Assembly (NCBI GenBank): GCA_964570285.1
Contig: CAZMXP010000024.1
Coordinates: 5,690 to 69,689, forward strand
Direction of reading: 5' to 3'
DNA length: 64,000 nucleotides
DNA from: CAZMXP01 sp964570285
Lineage (GTDB): Bacteria; Planctomycetota; PLA2
Part shown: piece by piece, positions 51,832 through 60,232 of the stretch
Layout: each line of letters begins with the position of its first letter
Position numbering within the stretch: the first letter of the stretch is position 1
Notes under the pieces: model-generated
What the model saw: the letters and a program-made list of their open reading frames with translations, nothing else
What the model was told of the DNA's origin: nothing
Database searches by the model: none
Translations under genes and position numbers: made by a program

Positions 51832-52472
51832 TGGAAGCCCGGCGGCCCCCCTCCCGCCTCCGGAACCCCCTCCCCCGGCCCGTGCGGCGGGTGCGGGGCT
51901 TCACGCTCCTCGAGATGGTCGTCGTGCTCGTGCTGATCGGCATCCTGCTCGCGGCGTCGCCGATGGCGCTCGACTCGCTGGTCGCCGAGCGCGAACTCGA
52001 CAGCGAGGTGGGCCGCCTCGGCACCACGCTCGAGTTCTTGCACACGCAGGCGGTGCTCGACCGGACCGACTACGCGATCCACTACGACACCGAGGGGCGC
52101 CGCTGGGCGATGCAGGTCCCCGAGGAGATCGAGCAGCCGTCGCCCGAGCCGGGCGGCGCGCCGATCCGGGCGCTCGTGCTCGACAGGGAGATCCTCCTCG
52201 ACGAACTCGACTGGCACACGCTGCCCTCGGGCCTCAAGCTCGAGGTCTACGAGGGGGTCCGCCGCATCGACTCGGGCAGCTACCGCGTCATCCTGCGCGC
52301 GAACGGCACCGTCGATCCCCACGCGCTGATCGTCGAGTCCAACAACATCAGCAGCCTCGACGAGATCGACCGCACCCGCACGATCAAGATCAACTTCCCC
52401 GGCTTCGTCTCCTTCGCCCCGGGCAAGGTCCTGAGCGAATACAAGAAGTCCGAGGCCGAACTTGGCCGCTAG
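51831..52472 (+). CDS. Minor pseudopilin, GspH-like
   Basis: 213 aa; its ATG overlaps the gspG stop (TGATG). The leader is unusually long and basic (about 22 residues, RNPLPRPVRRVRG), followed by FTLLEMVVVLVLIGILLAA. The rest is beta-rich and ends with KINFPGFVSFAPGKVL. Position and length agree with GspH. Sequence drift of minor pseudopilins is large, so the letter is given by order rather than strong motifs. Confidence 0.82.
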   Translation: MEARRPPSRLRNPLPRPVRRVRGFTLLEMVVVLVLIGILLAASPMALDSLVAERELDSEVGRLGTTLEFLHTQAVLDRTDYAIHYDTEGRRWAMQVPEEIEQPSPEPGGAPIRALVLDREILLDELDWHTLPSGLKLEVYEGVRRIDSGSYRVILRANGTVDPHALIVESNNISSLDEIDRTRTIKINFPGFVSFAPGKVLSEYKKSEAELGR

Positions 52473-53061
52473 GCTCGCCCCCCGAGGGCTGACCCTGCTC
52501 GAGGTCGTCATCGCGCTGCTGCTCTTCGCGATGATCAGCGTGATGCTGCTCTCCGGGCAGAGCAGCGCCGCCGAGGCCGCCTACCGCGCGCAGGTCGCGC
52601 GCGACGTCTCGGAACTGCTCGCGATCCGCTGCAACCTCGTCGTCCTCGATCCCGCCGACTACGAGAGCGGCGACTCGGGCACCTTCCCCGCCAGCGGGAA
52701 GTCCACGCGCATCCTCGACGAGGAGAAGGTCTTCGGCGACCGCTACGAGGGGTACACCTGGGAGGTCCAGATCGAGGAGACGATCGGCTCGGGAGCCACG
52801 ACGGCGGCCCGCGTCGGGGGCAGCGACCCGCGCAACCTGCTCTTCTCCGAGGAGGGGAGCGCCCCCGACGCGAAGAGCGGCACGGAGGAGGCGGACGTGG
52901 AGCCCGAGGAGGTGGACCGGCTGCTGCTGATCCAGGTGACGGTCTTCCCGCCGGGCTACGATCCCCTCGACATCGGCAAGGAGGGGGCGATGCGGCCGCG
53001 CGTCGTCTGGACGGCGATCCCGCTGCCGGAGGAGGACGCGGAGGGGACGGCCACCCGATGA
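52462..53061 (+). CDS. Minor pseudopilin, GspI-like
   Basis: 199 aa from a TTG at 52462 that overlaps the GspH-like gene by 11 bases. The leader APRG is followed by LTLLEVVIALLLFAMISVMLL, with Glu at +5 and a Leu in place of the usual Phe at +1. The central part has a Gly/Ser/Asp-rich loop and an acidic stretch with GTEEADVEPEEVD. GspI is the usual third pseudopilin and forms the tip complex with J and K. Confidence 0.8.
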   Translation: MAARLAPRGLTLLEVVIALLLFAMISVMLLSGQSSAAEAAYRAQVARDVSELLAIRCNLVVLDPADYESGDSGTFPASGKSTRILDEEKVFGDRYEGYTWEVQIEETIGSGATTAARVGGSDPRNLLFSEEGSAPDAKSGTEEADVEPEEVDRLLLIQVTVFPPGYDPLDIGKEGAMRPRVVWTAIPLPEEDAEGTATR

Positions 53062-53864
53062 CCACGCGGCGCGGCTTCACGCTGATCGAGATCATGGTGG
53101 CGACGACGCTCTTCGCGCTGCTGATGGGCACCTACTACATGGCGCTGTCGAACGTGCTGCTGCTGGAGGAGCACGCGCGCGACCAGCGCGCCTTCGGCAG
53201 CATCGGCCCGTCGGTGCTCGATCTCATCGAGGACGACTTCCTCTCGCTCCACACGCATCCCCGGGAGCGCGCGGCCTTCCCCTTCCGGGCGGAGGACGCT
53301 TCCCTGGGCAGCGAGCCCGCCGACCGCGTCGACTTCGTCGCGCTGCGCGCGTCGATCCGGCAGGAGGAGTTCTTCGGCCACGACCGCTGGCTGCGCAGCC
53401 CCGTCAACGAGGTGGGCTACCGCCTCTCCCGCCCGCCGGGGGGCAGCCGCCGCGAGGTGCGCACGCTCCACCGGCGCGAGGGCTTCTACGTGGACGGGAC
53501 GCCGCTGCAAGGCGGGGACTACTACGAGGTCTACGACGGCGTCGTCGGCTTCGACATCTACTACCTCGGCTACCGGGTCGAGGAGGAGGCGCGCGCCGCC
53601 GAAAACACGGGCAGCAAGAAGCGCCTCGAGCGCTTCGAGAGCTGGGACAGCGAGGAGCGGAAGGGGCTGCCCACCGCCGCGGTCGTCACGCTGACGATCG
53701 CCCCGCCCCGCATGCAGGCGACCGAGGAGGATGAGATGGTCACGGCCCGGCAGAGCCGGACCTTCGTGCGCCTCATCCCCTTCCTGCGCGCCGACGACGT
53801 CGAGGCGCCGGCGCCGGCGACCGGCCAGCCCAACACCCCCCCCCAGCCCCCCCCGAATCGCTAG
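53058..53864 (+). CDS. Minor pseudopilin, GspJ-like
   Basis: 268 aa; its ATG overlaps the upstream stop (ATGA). The leader TTRRG is followed by FTLIEIMVATTLFALLMGTYYMAL. The soluble domain contains LDLIEDDFLSLH, RVDFVALRAS, GYRLSRPPGG and a GFDIYYLGYRV strand set, compatible with GspJ. The C-terminus is Pro-rich and encoded by a run of C (10 and 8), another homopolymer pair at a gene end. No GspK, L, M or C follows; the next gene is an aldehyde dehydrogenase. Confidence 0.82.
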   Translation: MTTRRGFTLIEIMVATTLFALLMGTYYMALSNVLLLEEHARDQRAFGSIGPSVLDLIEDDFLSLHTHPRERAAFPFRAEDASLGSEPADRVDFVALRASIRQEEFFGHDRWLRSPVNEVGYRLSRPPGGSRREVRTLHRREGFYVDGTPLQGGDYYEVYDGVVGFDIYYLGYRVEEEARAAENTGSKKRLERFESWDSEERKGLPTAAVVTLTIAPPRMQATEEDEMVTARQSRTFVRLIPFLRADDVEAPAPATGQPNTPPQPPPNR

Positions 53865-53940
53865 CCAAGCGAGTGTCGGCCCAGGAGCACCCGCCCGCTC
53901 CGAACTCCGCCCCCCGACAATCTCTTGGTAAGCTCCGGCG

Positions 53941-55398
53941 ATGGCCCCCACGACGCTACCGGACGGACGGCTCCTGATCGACGGAGAGTGGGTTCCCGCA
54001 CACTCCGGCGAGACCTTCACGACCATCAACCCCGCGACCGAGGAGGTCAGCGGGGTGCTCGCGAAGGGCGGCGCGGAGGATGTGGACAAGGCCGCGCGCG
54101 CGGCGCGGCGCGCGTTCGACGAGGGGCCTTGGCCGCGGACGGCCGCGGCGGAGCGGGCGCGCATCCTCTGGAGGGCGGCGCAGGCGATGCGCGCCCGCGC
54201 CGACGACCTCGCGCGCTGCGAGGCGCTCGACATGGGCAAGCCGGTCTCCGAGGGCAAGGCGGTCGACGTCGGGTTCACCGCCGACCTGTTCGAGTACTAC
54301 GCGGGCTGGGCGACGAAGATCTGCGGCGAGACGCTGCCGGGGCTGCCGGGCTTCTTCGTGCACACCCTGCGCGAGCCGGTGGGCGTCGTCGCGATGATCA
54401 CGCCGTGGAACTTCCCGATGCTGCTGCTCTCGTGGAAGCTCGCCCCGGCGCTCGCGGCCGGCTGCACCTGCGTCGTCAAGCCCGCCTCGCTGACGCCGCA
54501 CAGCGCGCTGCTGCTCGCCGAGATCCTGACGGAGGCGGGCGTGCCCCCGGGGGCGCTGAACGTCGTCACGGGGCCGGGCGGCGCCGTCGGCAACGCGATC
54601 GTGCGCCATCCGATGGTCGACAAGATCGCCTTCACCGGCGAGATGAAGACCGGGCAGGGCATCCTGCGCGAGGCCGCCGCGACGATGAAGCGCGTCACGA
54701 TGGAACTCGGCGGCAAGTCCCCCAACATCGTCTTCGCCGACGCCGACCTCGAGGGGGCCGTGAAGGGGGCGATCGCCGGCGTCTTCTACAACAAGGGCGA
54801 GGTCTGCGCCGCGGGGTCGCGCGTGCTCGTGCAGGAGACCGTGCGGGACGCCTTCGTCGAGATGCTGAAGGAGCGCGTCGGCAAGATGCGCCACGGCGAT
54901 CCGCTCGACCCGAAGACGCGGCTCGGCCCGCAGGCGAGCAGGAGCCAGCTCGAAACGATCCTCGCCTACGTCGCGAAGGGGCGTGCCGAGGGCGCGCGCC
55001 TCGTCACCGGCGGCCAGCACACGCCGATCAACGGCAAGGGCTACTTCGTGCAGCCGACCGTCTTCGACAACGTGACCAACGCCATGGCCATCGCGCGCGA
55101 GGAGATCTTCGGCCCCGTCGCGAGCGTGATCTCGTTCAAGGACGAGGCCGAGGCGCTGAAGATCGCCAACGACACCGAATTCGGCCTCGCGAGCGGCGTC
55201 TGGACCCGCGACATCGGCCGCGCGCACCGCGTCGCCCGCGGCCTCAAGGCGGGCACGGTCTGGATCAACACCTACAACGTCTACGACCCCGCCGCGAGCT
55301 TCGGCGGCTACAAGCGGAGCGGCTTTGGCCGCGAACTGGGCAGCGCGGCGCTCCACCACTACACCGAGGTGAAGTCGGTGATCCAGTCGCTGGGCTAG
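53941..55398 (+). CDS. NAD(P)-dependent aldehyde dehydrogenase
   Basis: 485 aa from ATG 53941. It shows the ALDH superfamily motifs: MITPWNFPMLLLSWKLAPALAAG with the catalytic Asn, VKPASLTPHSAL, the Glu in MELGGKSPNIVF, the catalytic Cys in NKGEVCAAGSR, and the terminal FGGYKRSGFGRELG. It oxidises an aldehyde to the acid with NAD(P)+. The ELGGKSP and GYKRSGFGRE features resemble betaine- or retinal-type ALDHs; the substrate cannot be told. It is not linked to the pseudopilin genes by overlap (76 bases apart) and is followed by a terminator. Confidence 0.94.
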   Translation: MAPTTLPDGRLLIDGEWVPAHSGETFTTINPATEEVSGVLAKGGAEDVDKAARAARRAFDEGPWPRTAAAERARILWRAAQAMRARADDLARCEALDMGKPVSEGKAVDVGFTADLFEYYAGWATKICGETLPGLPGFFVHTLREPVGVVAMITPWNFPMLLLSWKLAPALAAGCTCVVKPASLTPHSALLLAEILTEAGVPPGALNVVTGPGGAVGNAIVRHPMVDKIAFTGEMKTGQGILREAAATMKRVTMELGGKSPNIVFADADLEGAVKGAIAGVFYNKGEVCAAGSRVLVQETVRDAFVEMLKERVGKMRHGDPLDPKTRLGPQASRSQLETILAYVAKGRAEGARLVTGGQHTPINGKGYFVQPTVFDNVTNAMAIAREEIFGPVASVISFKDEAEALKIANDTEFGLASGVWTRDIGRAHRVARGLKAGTVWINTYNVYDPAASFGGYKRSGFGRELGSAALHHYTEVKSVIQSLG

Positions 55399-55400
55399 AG

Positions 55401-55421
55401 AACCGGCGAGACGCCGGTTTT
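55401..55421 (+). terminator. Rho-independent terminator behind the aldehyde dehydrogenase gene
   Basis: AACCGGCG and CGCCGGTT pair over 8 bp around the loop AGA, and the right arm runs into TTTT. It starts 3 bases after the TAG stop of the dehydrogenase. Confidence 0.85.
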
Positions 55422-56326
55422 CCAGCAATAATGTGCGGGGGGGGACGGGGGGCGAGGGCGCGCAGCGGGGGATCCGTCGTCCGTCGGCGGCGTTTTGGGT
55501 TCGACCAGGAAGCGTTCCGCCTGCGCGTGCGTGGGGACGGGCGACGCGGCGCACGGAAGCGACCCCCGGTGCGAGGGAGTGCCCGTTCACGACATCGTGT
55601 TCCCCCGCTGCGGCTCGACGGCCGCGACGCAACACCGATGTGGTCGTCGCGCCTCTCCGGTTCAAACCGCAGGCGGAAGGCGGACCGGCAAGCCCAGCCG
55701 TGGTCGGCCCAGCAGCCGCCTCGACATACGCGCGAGGTGTTCTCGTGCTCGCTTCTCGAAGCCGACTCCCTCGCCTCGGGGCAACTCTTCCGTCACGCCG
55801 CCTGGCAGCATCCCGACGAGCCGCTTCCAGTCCCCCTGTCTTCGTCCCTGTGAGGTCCGACGCGACCATCGATTCCGTCGGGTCCTGCAGTCGTGTCACG
55901 GACTCGACACGCGGACAGCCGACCATGGCCGGCCCGGGAAGAGAACGTGAAGATCGTCGTGTCGCCAGGGACATGGCTGCACCGGAGCTGCCTCACGCGC
56001 CATGGTGAAGCGTGCGCGGCGCGTGCGGTACACCGGCTCGCTTCGTCGCTGGCGGGGGCGCGCAGCGGCCGCTGCTCCAAGGGCAACGTCGAGTCCCACC
56101 GAGCGCTCGCACCGCAGGGCGCCGACGCTCCACGCGACGCGAGTCCTTGCAGTCCTCTCGCCCCCTCCTGCTTTCCTCCCTTCCTGGGTTCCTCACAAAC
56201 TTCGCTCTTGCCTGCGCCCTATCGAGAGTTGAGTCCTGCTCGGTTCTGGCGGTCTTCGTGCCTTCGCGCCTTCGCGGTCCTCGCTCAATGCCGAAGCGTG
56301 GTCCTGCTCCCACACCGCAGCGTCCC
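55422..56326. other. 0.9-kb stretch without a recognisable gene
   Basis: The frames present are short and give Arg/Ser-rich or Pro-rich translations without known motifs. Base composition is less GC-biased than in the neighbours. It holds the phrase TTCCTGGGTTCCT near 56183-56195 (also in the inverted repeat at 21227) and a CTTCG-type repeat near 56253-56278. One + strand frame ending at 55853 reads plausibly near its end (SLASGQLFRHAAWQHPDEP) and could be a gene fossil. Confidence 0.45.
56253..56278. repeat. Short tandem phrase of the CTTCG(T/C)G type
   Basis: TCTTCGTGCCTTCGCGCCTTCGCGG is a threefold repetition of a CCTTCGCG-like unit. A shorter copy, CCTCGTGCCTTCGCGGTGA, lies at 34786-34804 between the NarK-DoxX gene and dnaK. 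Similar intergenic phrases occur widely in environmental bacterial genomes, as far as I recall. Confidence 0.6.
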
Positions 56327-57595
56327 TCACGCCTTCGCGATCCGCTCCTTGCCGACGAAGGGCCGCAGCACCTCGGGCACGACGATGGACCCGTCGCGCT
56401 GCTGGCCGTTCTCGAGGATCGCGACGAGGATCCTGGGGCTCGCGATGACGGTGTTGTTGAGCGTGTGGCAGATCTGGACCTTCTTCGCGGCGTCGCGGTA
56501 GCGCAGGTTGAGGCGGCGCGCCTGGTAGTCGTGGTAGCGGCTCGCCGAGTGCGTCTCGCCGTAGCTGCCGCGGCCGGGCATCCACGTCTCGATGTCGTAG
56601 GTGAAGCAGGAGGAGCGGCCCATGTCCCCCGCGCAGAGCGCCATCACGCGATAGGGCAGGTTCAACCCCTTCAGCACGTCCTCCGCGTTGCGCAGGATCT
56701 CCTCGTGCATCCGCTCGCTCGTGGCGGCGTCGTTGCGGCAGACGACCACCTGCTCGACCTTCATGAACTGGTGCACGCGATAGAGGCCGCGCGTGTCCTT
56801 CCCGTAGGTGCCCGCCTCGCGCCGGAAGCAGGCCGAATAGCCCGCGTAGCGCAGCGGCAGTTGCGCCTCCTCGAGGATCTCGTCGCCGTGGATCGACGTC
56901 ACCGGCACCTCGCTCGTGCCGATCAGCCAGCCGTCGTCGCGGGTGCACTCGTACGCCTGATCGGCCCCCAGCGGGAGGTAGCCGGTCCCCTCCATCGCGC
57001 CGCGCTGCACGATCAGCGGGGGGCTGTGCGGCACGTAGCCGCGCGCGCTCACGAGGTCGAGCGCGTAGCGCAGCACCGCGAGTTCCAGCATCAGCAGGTC
57101 GCCCTTGAGGAAGTAGGTGCGGCTCCCGGCGATCTTGACCGCGCGGCGCACCTCCACGAGGTCGAGCGCCTCGGCGAGATCGAGGTGGTCGCGCGGCGCG
57201 AAGTCGAACGCGGGCGGCTCCCCCCACCGGCGCACCTCGACGTTCTGCTCCGCCGTGAGCCCCTCGGGCACCCCATCCTCCGGCACGTTCGGCACTTCGA
57301 GAAGCAGCGGCAGCAACTCCGCCTCCAGCGCCGCGATGCGCTCGTCGAGCGGCTTGATCGCGGCACCGAGTTCCTTGCTGCGGGCGATCGCGGCCGCCTT
57401 CTCCGCGCCCTGCAGCGCCGGCACCGACTTGCTGAGCCGGTTCTGCTCCGCCTTCGCCTCCTCGCGCTCCCGCATCGCCGCGAGGATCGACGCGTCCACC
57501 GCGAGCAGGCGATCGAGGTCGAGGGTCACGCCTCTCCGCGCGAGGGAGCGCCGTACGGCCTCGGCATTCTCACGGACGAATCTCCGGTCGAGCAT
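56327..57595 (-). CDS. serS: Seryl-tRNA synthetase
   Basis: 422 aa from ATG 57595. The N-terminal coiled-coil arm (MLDRRFVRENAEAVRRSLARRG through ELLPLLLEVPNVP) is complete. Class II motif 2 is FRREAGTYGKDTRGLYRVHQF-like and motif 3 is NNTVIASPRILVAILENGQQ-like with VPEVLRPFVG. It charges tRNA-Ser. It lies 11 bases behind mqnA on the same strand, so the two may be co-transcribed. Confidence 0.97.
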   Translation of the reverse strand: MLDRRFVRENAEAVRRSLARRGVTLDLDRLLAVDASILAAMREREEAKAEQNRLSKSVPALQGAEKAAAIARSKELGAAIKPLDERIAALEAELLPLLLEVPNVPEDGVPEGLTAEQNVEVRRWGEPPAFDFAPRDHLDLAEALDLVEVRRAVKIAGSRTYFLKGDLLMLELAVLRYALDLVSARGYVPHSPPLIVQRGAMEGTGYLPLGADQAYECTRDDGWLIGTSEVPVTSIHGDEILEEAQLPLRYAGYSACFRREAGTYGKDTRGLYRVHQFMKVEQVVVCRNDAATSERMHEEILRNAEDVLKGLNLPYRVMALCAGDMGRSSCFTYDIETWMPGRGSYGETHSASRYHDYQARRLNLRYRDAAKKVQICHTLNNTVIASPRILVAILENGQQRDGSIVVPEVLRPFVGKERIAKA

Positions 57596-57606
57596 GCGGG
57601 CCGATT

Positions 57607-58284
57607 CTACAGAAGGCCGAGGCGTCGGCCCGTTTCGAGGAAGCGCGCGAGACCGGCCTCCTCGGCCGTCCCGATCCGGTAGCCGATCCTCTCCCGCAGG
57701 TAGCGCTCCAGCAGCGGCGCGGGCAGGGGCAGGCCCGAGGTCGCCGCATAGTGTGCGATGCGCGCCTGGCCCCGCGCGAAGGCCCGCTCCAGCGCCCCCT
57801 CGCTCCCCGCCGCGCCGTACCACGCGGCAAAGACGAAGGGCAACCCCGTGTGCCGCCGCCACTCCAGCGCCAGGTCGAGGCGGGCCTCGTTCCCCTGCGC
57901 TCTCACGAGAGCCTTGTCGCCGATCACGAGTTCGGCATCCGCCTGCTCCGCGATGCGGGGGTCGAGCCCATGGGCCTCGCGCAGCAGCAGCAGCGCAAGC
58001 ACCTGCGACGTGCGCGACTCCGGGTCGAGCCGGACGGTCTTCACCGCGGAGAGCGGTCGCCTCAGGAAGAGCAGCACGCTGTCGACGGGCCCGGCGGAGA
58101 CGATGCCCAGCCGCCCGACGCGCCGCAGGCCCAGCGGTTCGGCGGCGGCGACGGGGAGCAGCGCCACATCCACCTCGCCGCTCCGGAAGCGCGCGACGAG
58201 GCCGCTCGGCGTATCGAGGACGAGCGGCGAGAGTCCCTCGACCAGCGGCCTGCTGTTCAGGTAGGAGACCGCGCCATAGCGCAT
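57607..58284 (-). CDS. mqnA: Chorismate dehydratase of the futalosine menaquinone pathway
   Basis: 225 aa. It begins RYGAVSYLNSRPLVEGL, the typical MqnA start, and has RSGEVDVALLPVAAAE, TVRLDPESRTSQVLALLLLREAHG, ELVIGDKAL, DLALEWRRHTGLPFVFAAWYG. MqnA converts chorismate to 3-enolpyruvyl-benzoate, the first step of the futalosine route to menaquinone. Length is slightly short (family about 250-280). No other mqn gene is in the window, so the pathway must be dispersed. Menaquinone use agrees with respiratory genes such as the NarK fusion. Confidence 0.93.
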   Translation of the reverse strand: MRYGAVSYLNSRPLVEGLSPLVLDTPSGLVARFRSGEVDVALLPVAAAEPLGLRRVGRLGIVSAGPVDSVLLFLRRPLSAVKTVRLDPESRTSQVLALLLLREAHGLDPRIAEQADAELVIGDKALVRAQGNEARLDLALEWRRHTGLPFVFAAWYGAAGSEGALERAFARGQARIAHYAATSGLPLPAPLLERYLRERIGYRIGTAEEAGLARFLETGRRLGLL

Positions 58285-58351
58285 GCCGCAGGGCTACGAA
58301 AAACGGGGGGCGCGGGGGCGCCCCCCATTCTCAGGTGTCGTGGGCCGGGCC

Positions 58352-58624
58352 CTAGCGCGGATCGCCGAAGAAGGGCGCGTTGACGTAGGGGTCGCGGACG
58401 TCGTAGTTCAGGAAGTGGATGTCCGCGAAGTTCTGGATCTGCTGGAGGTTTCGCGTGAAGTTGTCCCAGCGCTGCTTGCCGTCGTAGTGGCCGTTGCCCG
58501 TGTAGATGTTGAGCACCTTGCCATCGACGAACTTCGGGACCTTCCACGCCGCCCCGTAGATGCCGCGGCACCCGCCGAGGAAGACCAAGGTGATCAGCGC
58601 GGCGCTCAGAATGGACTTTCGCAT
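58352..58624 (-). CDS. Small lipoprotein, unknown
   Basis: 90 aa from ATG 58624 with GGAGG 11 bases upstream. The signal RKSILSAALITLVFLGGC has a lipobox with Cys19. The mature part is 71 residues, Tyr/Asn/Asp-rich (KVLNIYTGNGHYDGKQRWD, FLNYDVRDPYVNAPFFG), and resembles small outer-membrane lipoproteins but no family is recognised. The gene is well supported by the start signal and lipobox. It is a single gene between nadD and mqnA, same strand. Confidence 0.75.
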   Translation of the reverse strand: MRKSILSAALITLVFLGGCRGIYGAAWKVPKFVDGKVLNIYTGNGHYDGKQRWDNFTRNLQQIQNFADIHFLNYDVRDPYVNAPFFGDPR

Positions 58625-58707
58625 TTGAGGGACTCCCTCCAAGAGATCGACTTGCCGGCGGGGCCTGCCCGCCGGGGCCAGTTTTTAACCGGACGGCCCC
58701 CCCCGGG

Positions 58708-59313
58708 TCAACCCCCCCGGTAGAGTCCCTTTTCGCGAATGTAGGCGAGCACCCCCGCCGGAAGCTCCCCCCCCACCCCTTCCCCCCTCGCCAGGCGCCG
58801 GCGGATCTCGCTCGACGCGATGGCCTGGGGCCCCACCTCGAGGAACGCGAGCCTGCCGCCGGGGAAGGCGGCCAGGAACCTCCCCCGCGCCCCCTCCCCA
58901 TCGAATCCGGGCCGGTCGAACGCCACCACCTGCACCATCGCCACAAGCTCCCGTGCCCGCCGCCAGGTAGGCAGGTCCGCAAGCATGTCCGCGCCGACGA
59001 GCAGTTCGATCTCGCTGCCGGGTGCCCCGGAGAGCAGTTCGCGGACCGTATCGACGGTGTAGGAGGGTCCTGGGCGGCGCCCCTCGCCATCGAAGGCGAC
59101 CAGCCCCTCGCGGCCCTCTAGCGCGATCTCGACCATGCGCAGCCGGTCCGCGTAGGGGGCGACGCAGCCCCCCGGCTTGTGCGGGGGCGACGGCGCGGGG
59201 CTGAGCAGCACGCGGTCGAGCCCGCGCGCCTCGCGCACCGCCGCCGCGGCGGCGACATGGCCGTTGTGGATCGGGTCGAACGATCCGCCGAAGAGCCCGT
59301 ATCGCACCGGCAC
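58708..59313 (-). CDS. nadD: Nicotinate-nucleotide adenylyltransferase
   Basis: 201 aa from GTG 59313. The nucleotidyltransferase motif GGSFDPIHNGHV is at residues 9-20, with PSPPHKPG, DRLRMVEIAL, GADMLADLPTWRRARELV, and the second signature ASSEIRRRLARGE. NadD forms nicotinic acid adenine dinucleotide in NAD synthesis. Length is typical. It is divergent from miaA with 19 bases between starts. Confidence 0.96.
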   Translation of the reverse strand: MPVRYGLFGGSFDPIHNGHVAAAAAVREARGLDRVLLSPAPSPPHKPGGCVAPYADRLRMVEIALEGREGLVAFDGEGRRPGPSYTVDTVRELLSGAPGSEIELLVGADMLADLPTWRRARELVAMVQVVAFDRPGFDGEGARGRFLAAFPGGRLAFLEVGPQAIASSEIRRRLARGEGVGGELPAGVLAYIREKGLYRGG

Positions 59314-59332
59314 ATCGTAAGCTCAGGGTCCG

Positions 59333-60232
59333 ATGGAGAGAGCGCTCCCCGTGCTCGTCGGGCCGACCGCCAGCGGCAAGAGCGGTCTCGCGCTCCCGCT
59401 CGCGCGCGCGCTCGACGCCGAGATCCTCTCGCTCGATTCGATGCTGCTCTACCGCGGCATGGACATCGGAACCGACAAGCCGCGCGATCTCGGGGGCGTC
59501 GTGCACCACGGCATCGACCTGCTCGATCCCGCCGAGACCTTCGACCTCGCCCGCTACCTCGCCTACGCCGACCGCACGATCGCCGAGGTCCGGGCCAGGG
59601 GGAGGGAGGTGCTGGTCGTCGGCGGCACGGGGCTCTACCTGATGGCGCTGATGAAGGGGGTGTTCGAGGGGGTGACGCGCGACGACGGGCTGCGAGGGCG
59701 CCTCGCGGGCGAGGAGAGCCCTGCGCTGCACGCGCGCCTTGCCGCGGTCGACCCCGAGAGCGCCGCGAGGCTCCACCCCAACGACCGCCGGCGCATCACG
59801 CGGGCGCTGGAGGTCTTCGAGGCGACCGGCGAGACGCTCGGGAAGCTCCAGACGCAGTTCGACGGTCCCGACCGCTACGCGGCCCGGATCGCCGGACTGC
59901 GCCTGCCCCGGGCCGAACTCTCCGCCCGGATCGCGCAGCGCATCGACGCGATGTTCGCGAGGGGGCTCGTCGACGAGGTGCGGTCGCTCACCCTCGGGCC
60001 CACCGCCGGGCAGGCGGTCGGCTACAAGGAGGTGCGGGCCCACCTCGACGGCGCCTGCGACCTGGCCGAGGCGCGCCGCCTCTTGCAGCGCAACACGCTC
60101 CGGCTCGTGCGGCGGCAGTCGACCTGGTTCAAGCGCTTCCCGGTGCGCTGGTTCGACGCCGGAAGCGGGGCGCGGCCCGACGCCCTGATCGAAGGGCTGC
60201 TCGCCTTCTATCGCGGCCGCACGATCGAGTAG
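59333..60232 (+). CDS. miaA: tRNA dimethylallyltransferase
   Basis: 299 aa. The P-loop GPTASGKSG is at residues 10-18, followed by LSLDSMLLYRGMDIGTDKP, the substrate motif VLVVGGTGLYLMALMKG, HPNDRRRITRALEVFEATG, and QRNTLRLVRRQSTWFKRF. MiaA adds the isopentenyl group to A37 of tRNAs reading UNN codons. Its last 25 bases overlap the 3' end of the M16 gene on the other strand. Confidence 0.96.
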   Translation: MERALPVLVGPTASGKSGLALPLARALDAEILSLDSMLLYRGMDIGTDKPRDLGGVVHHGIDLLDPAETFDLARYLAYADRTIAEVRARGREVLVVGGTGLYLMALMKGVFEGVTRDDGLRGRLAGEESPALHARLAAVDPESAARLHPNDRRRITRALEVFEATGETLGKLQTQFDGPDRYAARIAGLRLPRAELSARIAQRIDAMFARGLVDEVRSLTLGPTAGQAVGYKEVRAHLDGACDLAEARRLLQRNTLRLVRRQSTWFKRFPVRWFDAGSGARPDALIEGLLAFYRGRTIE

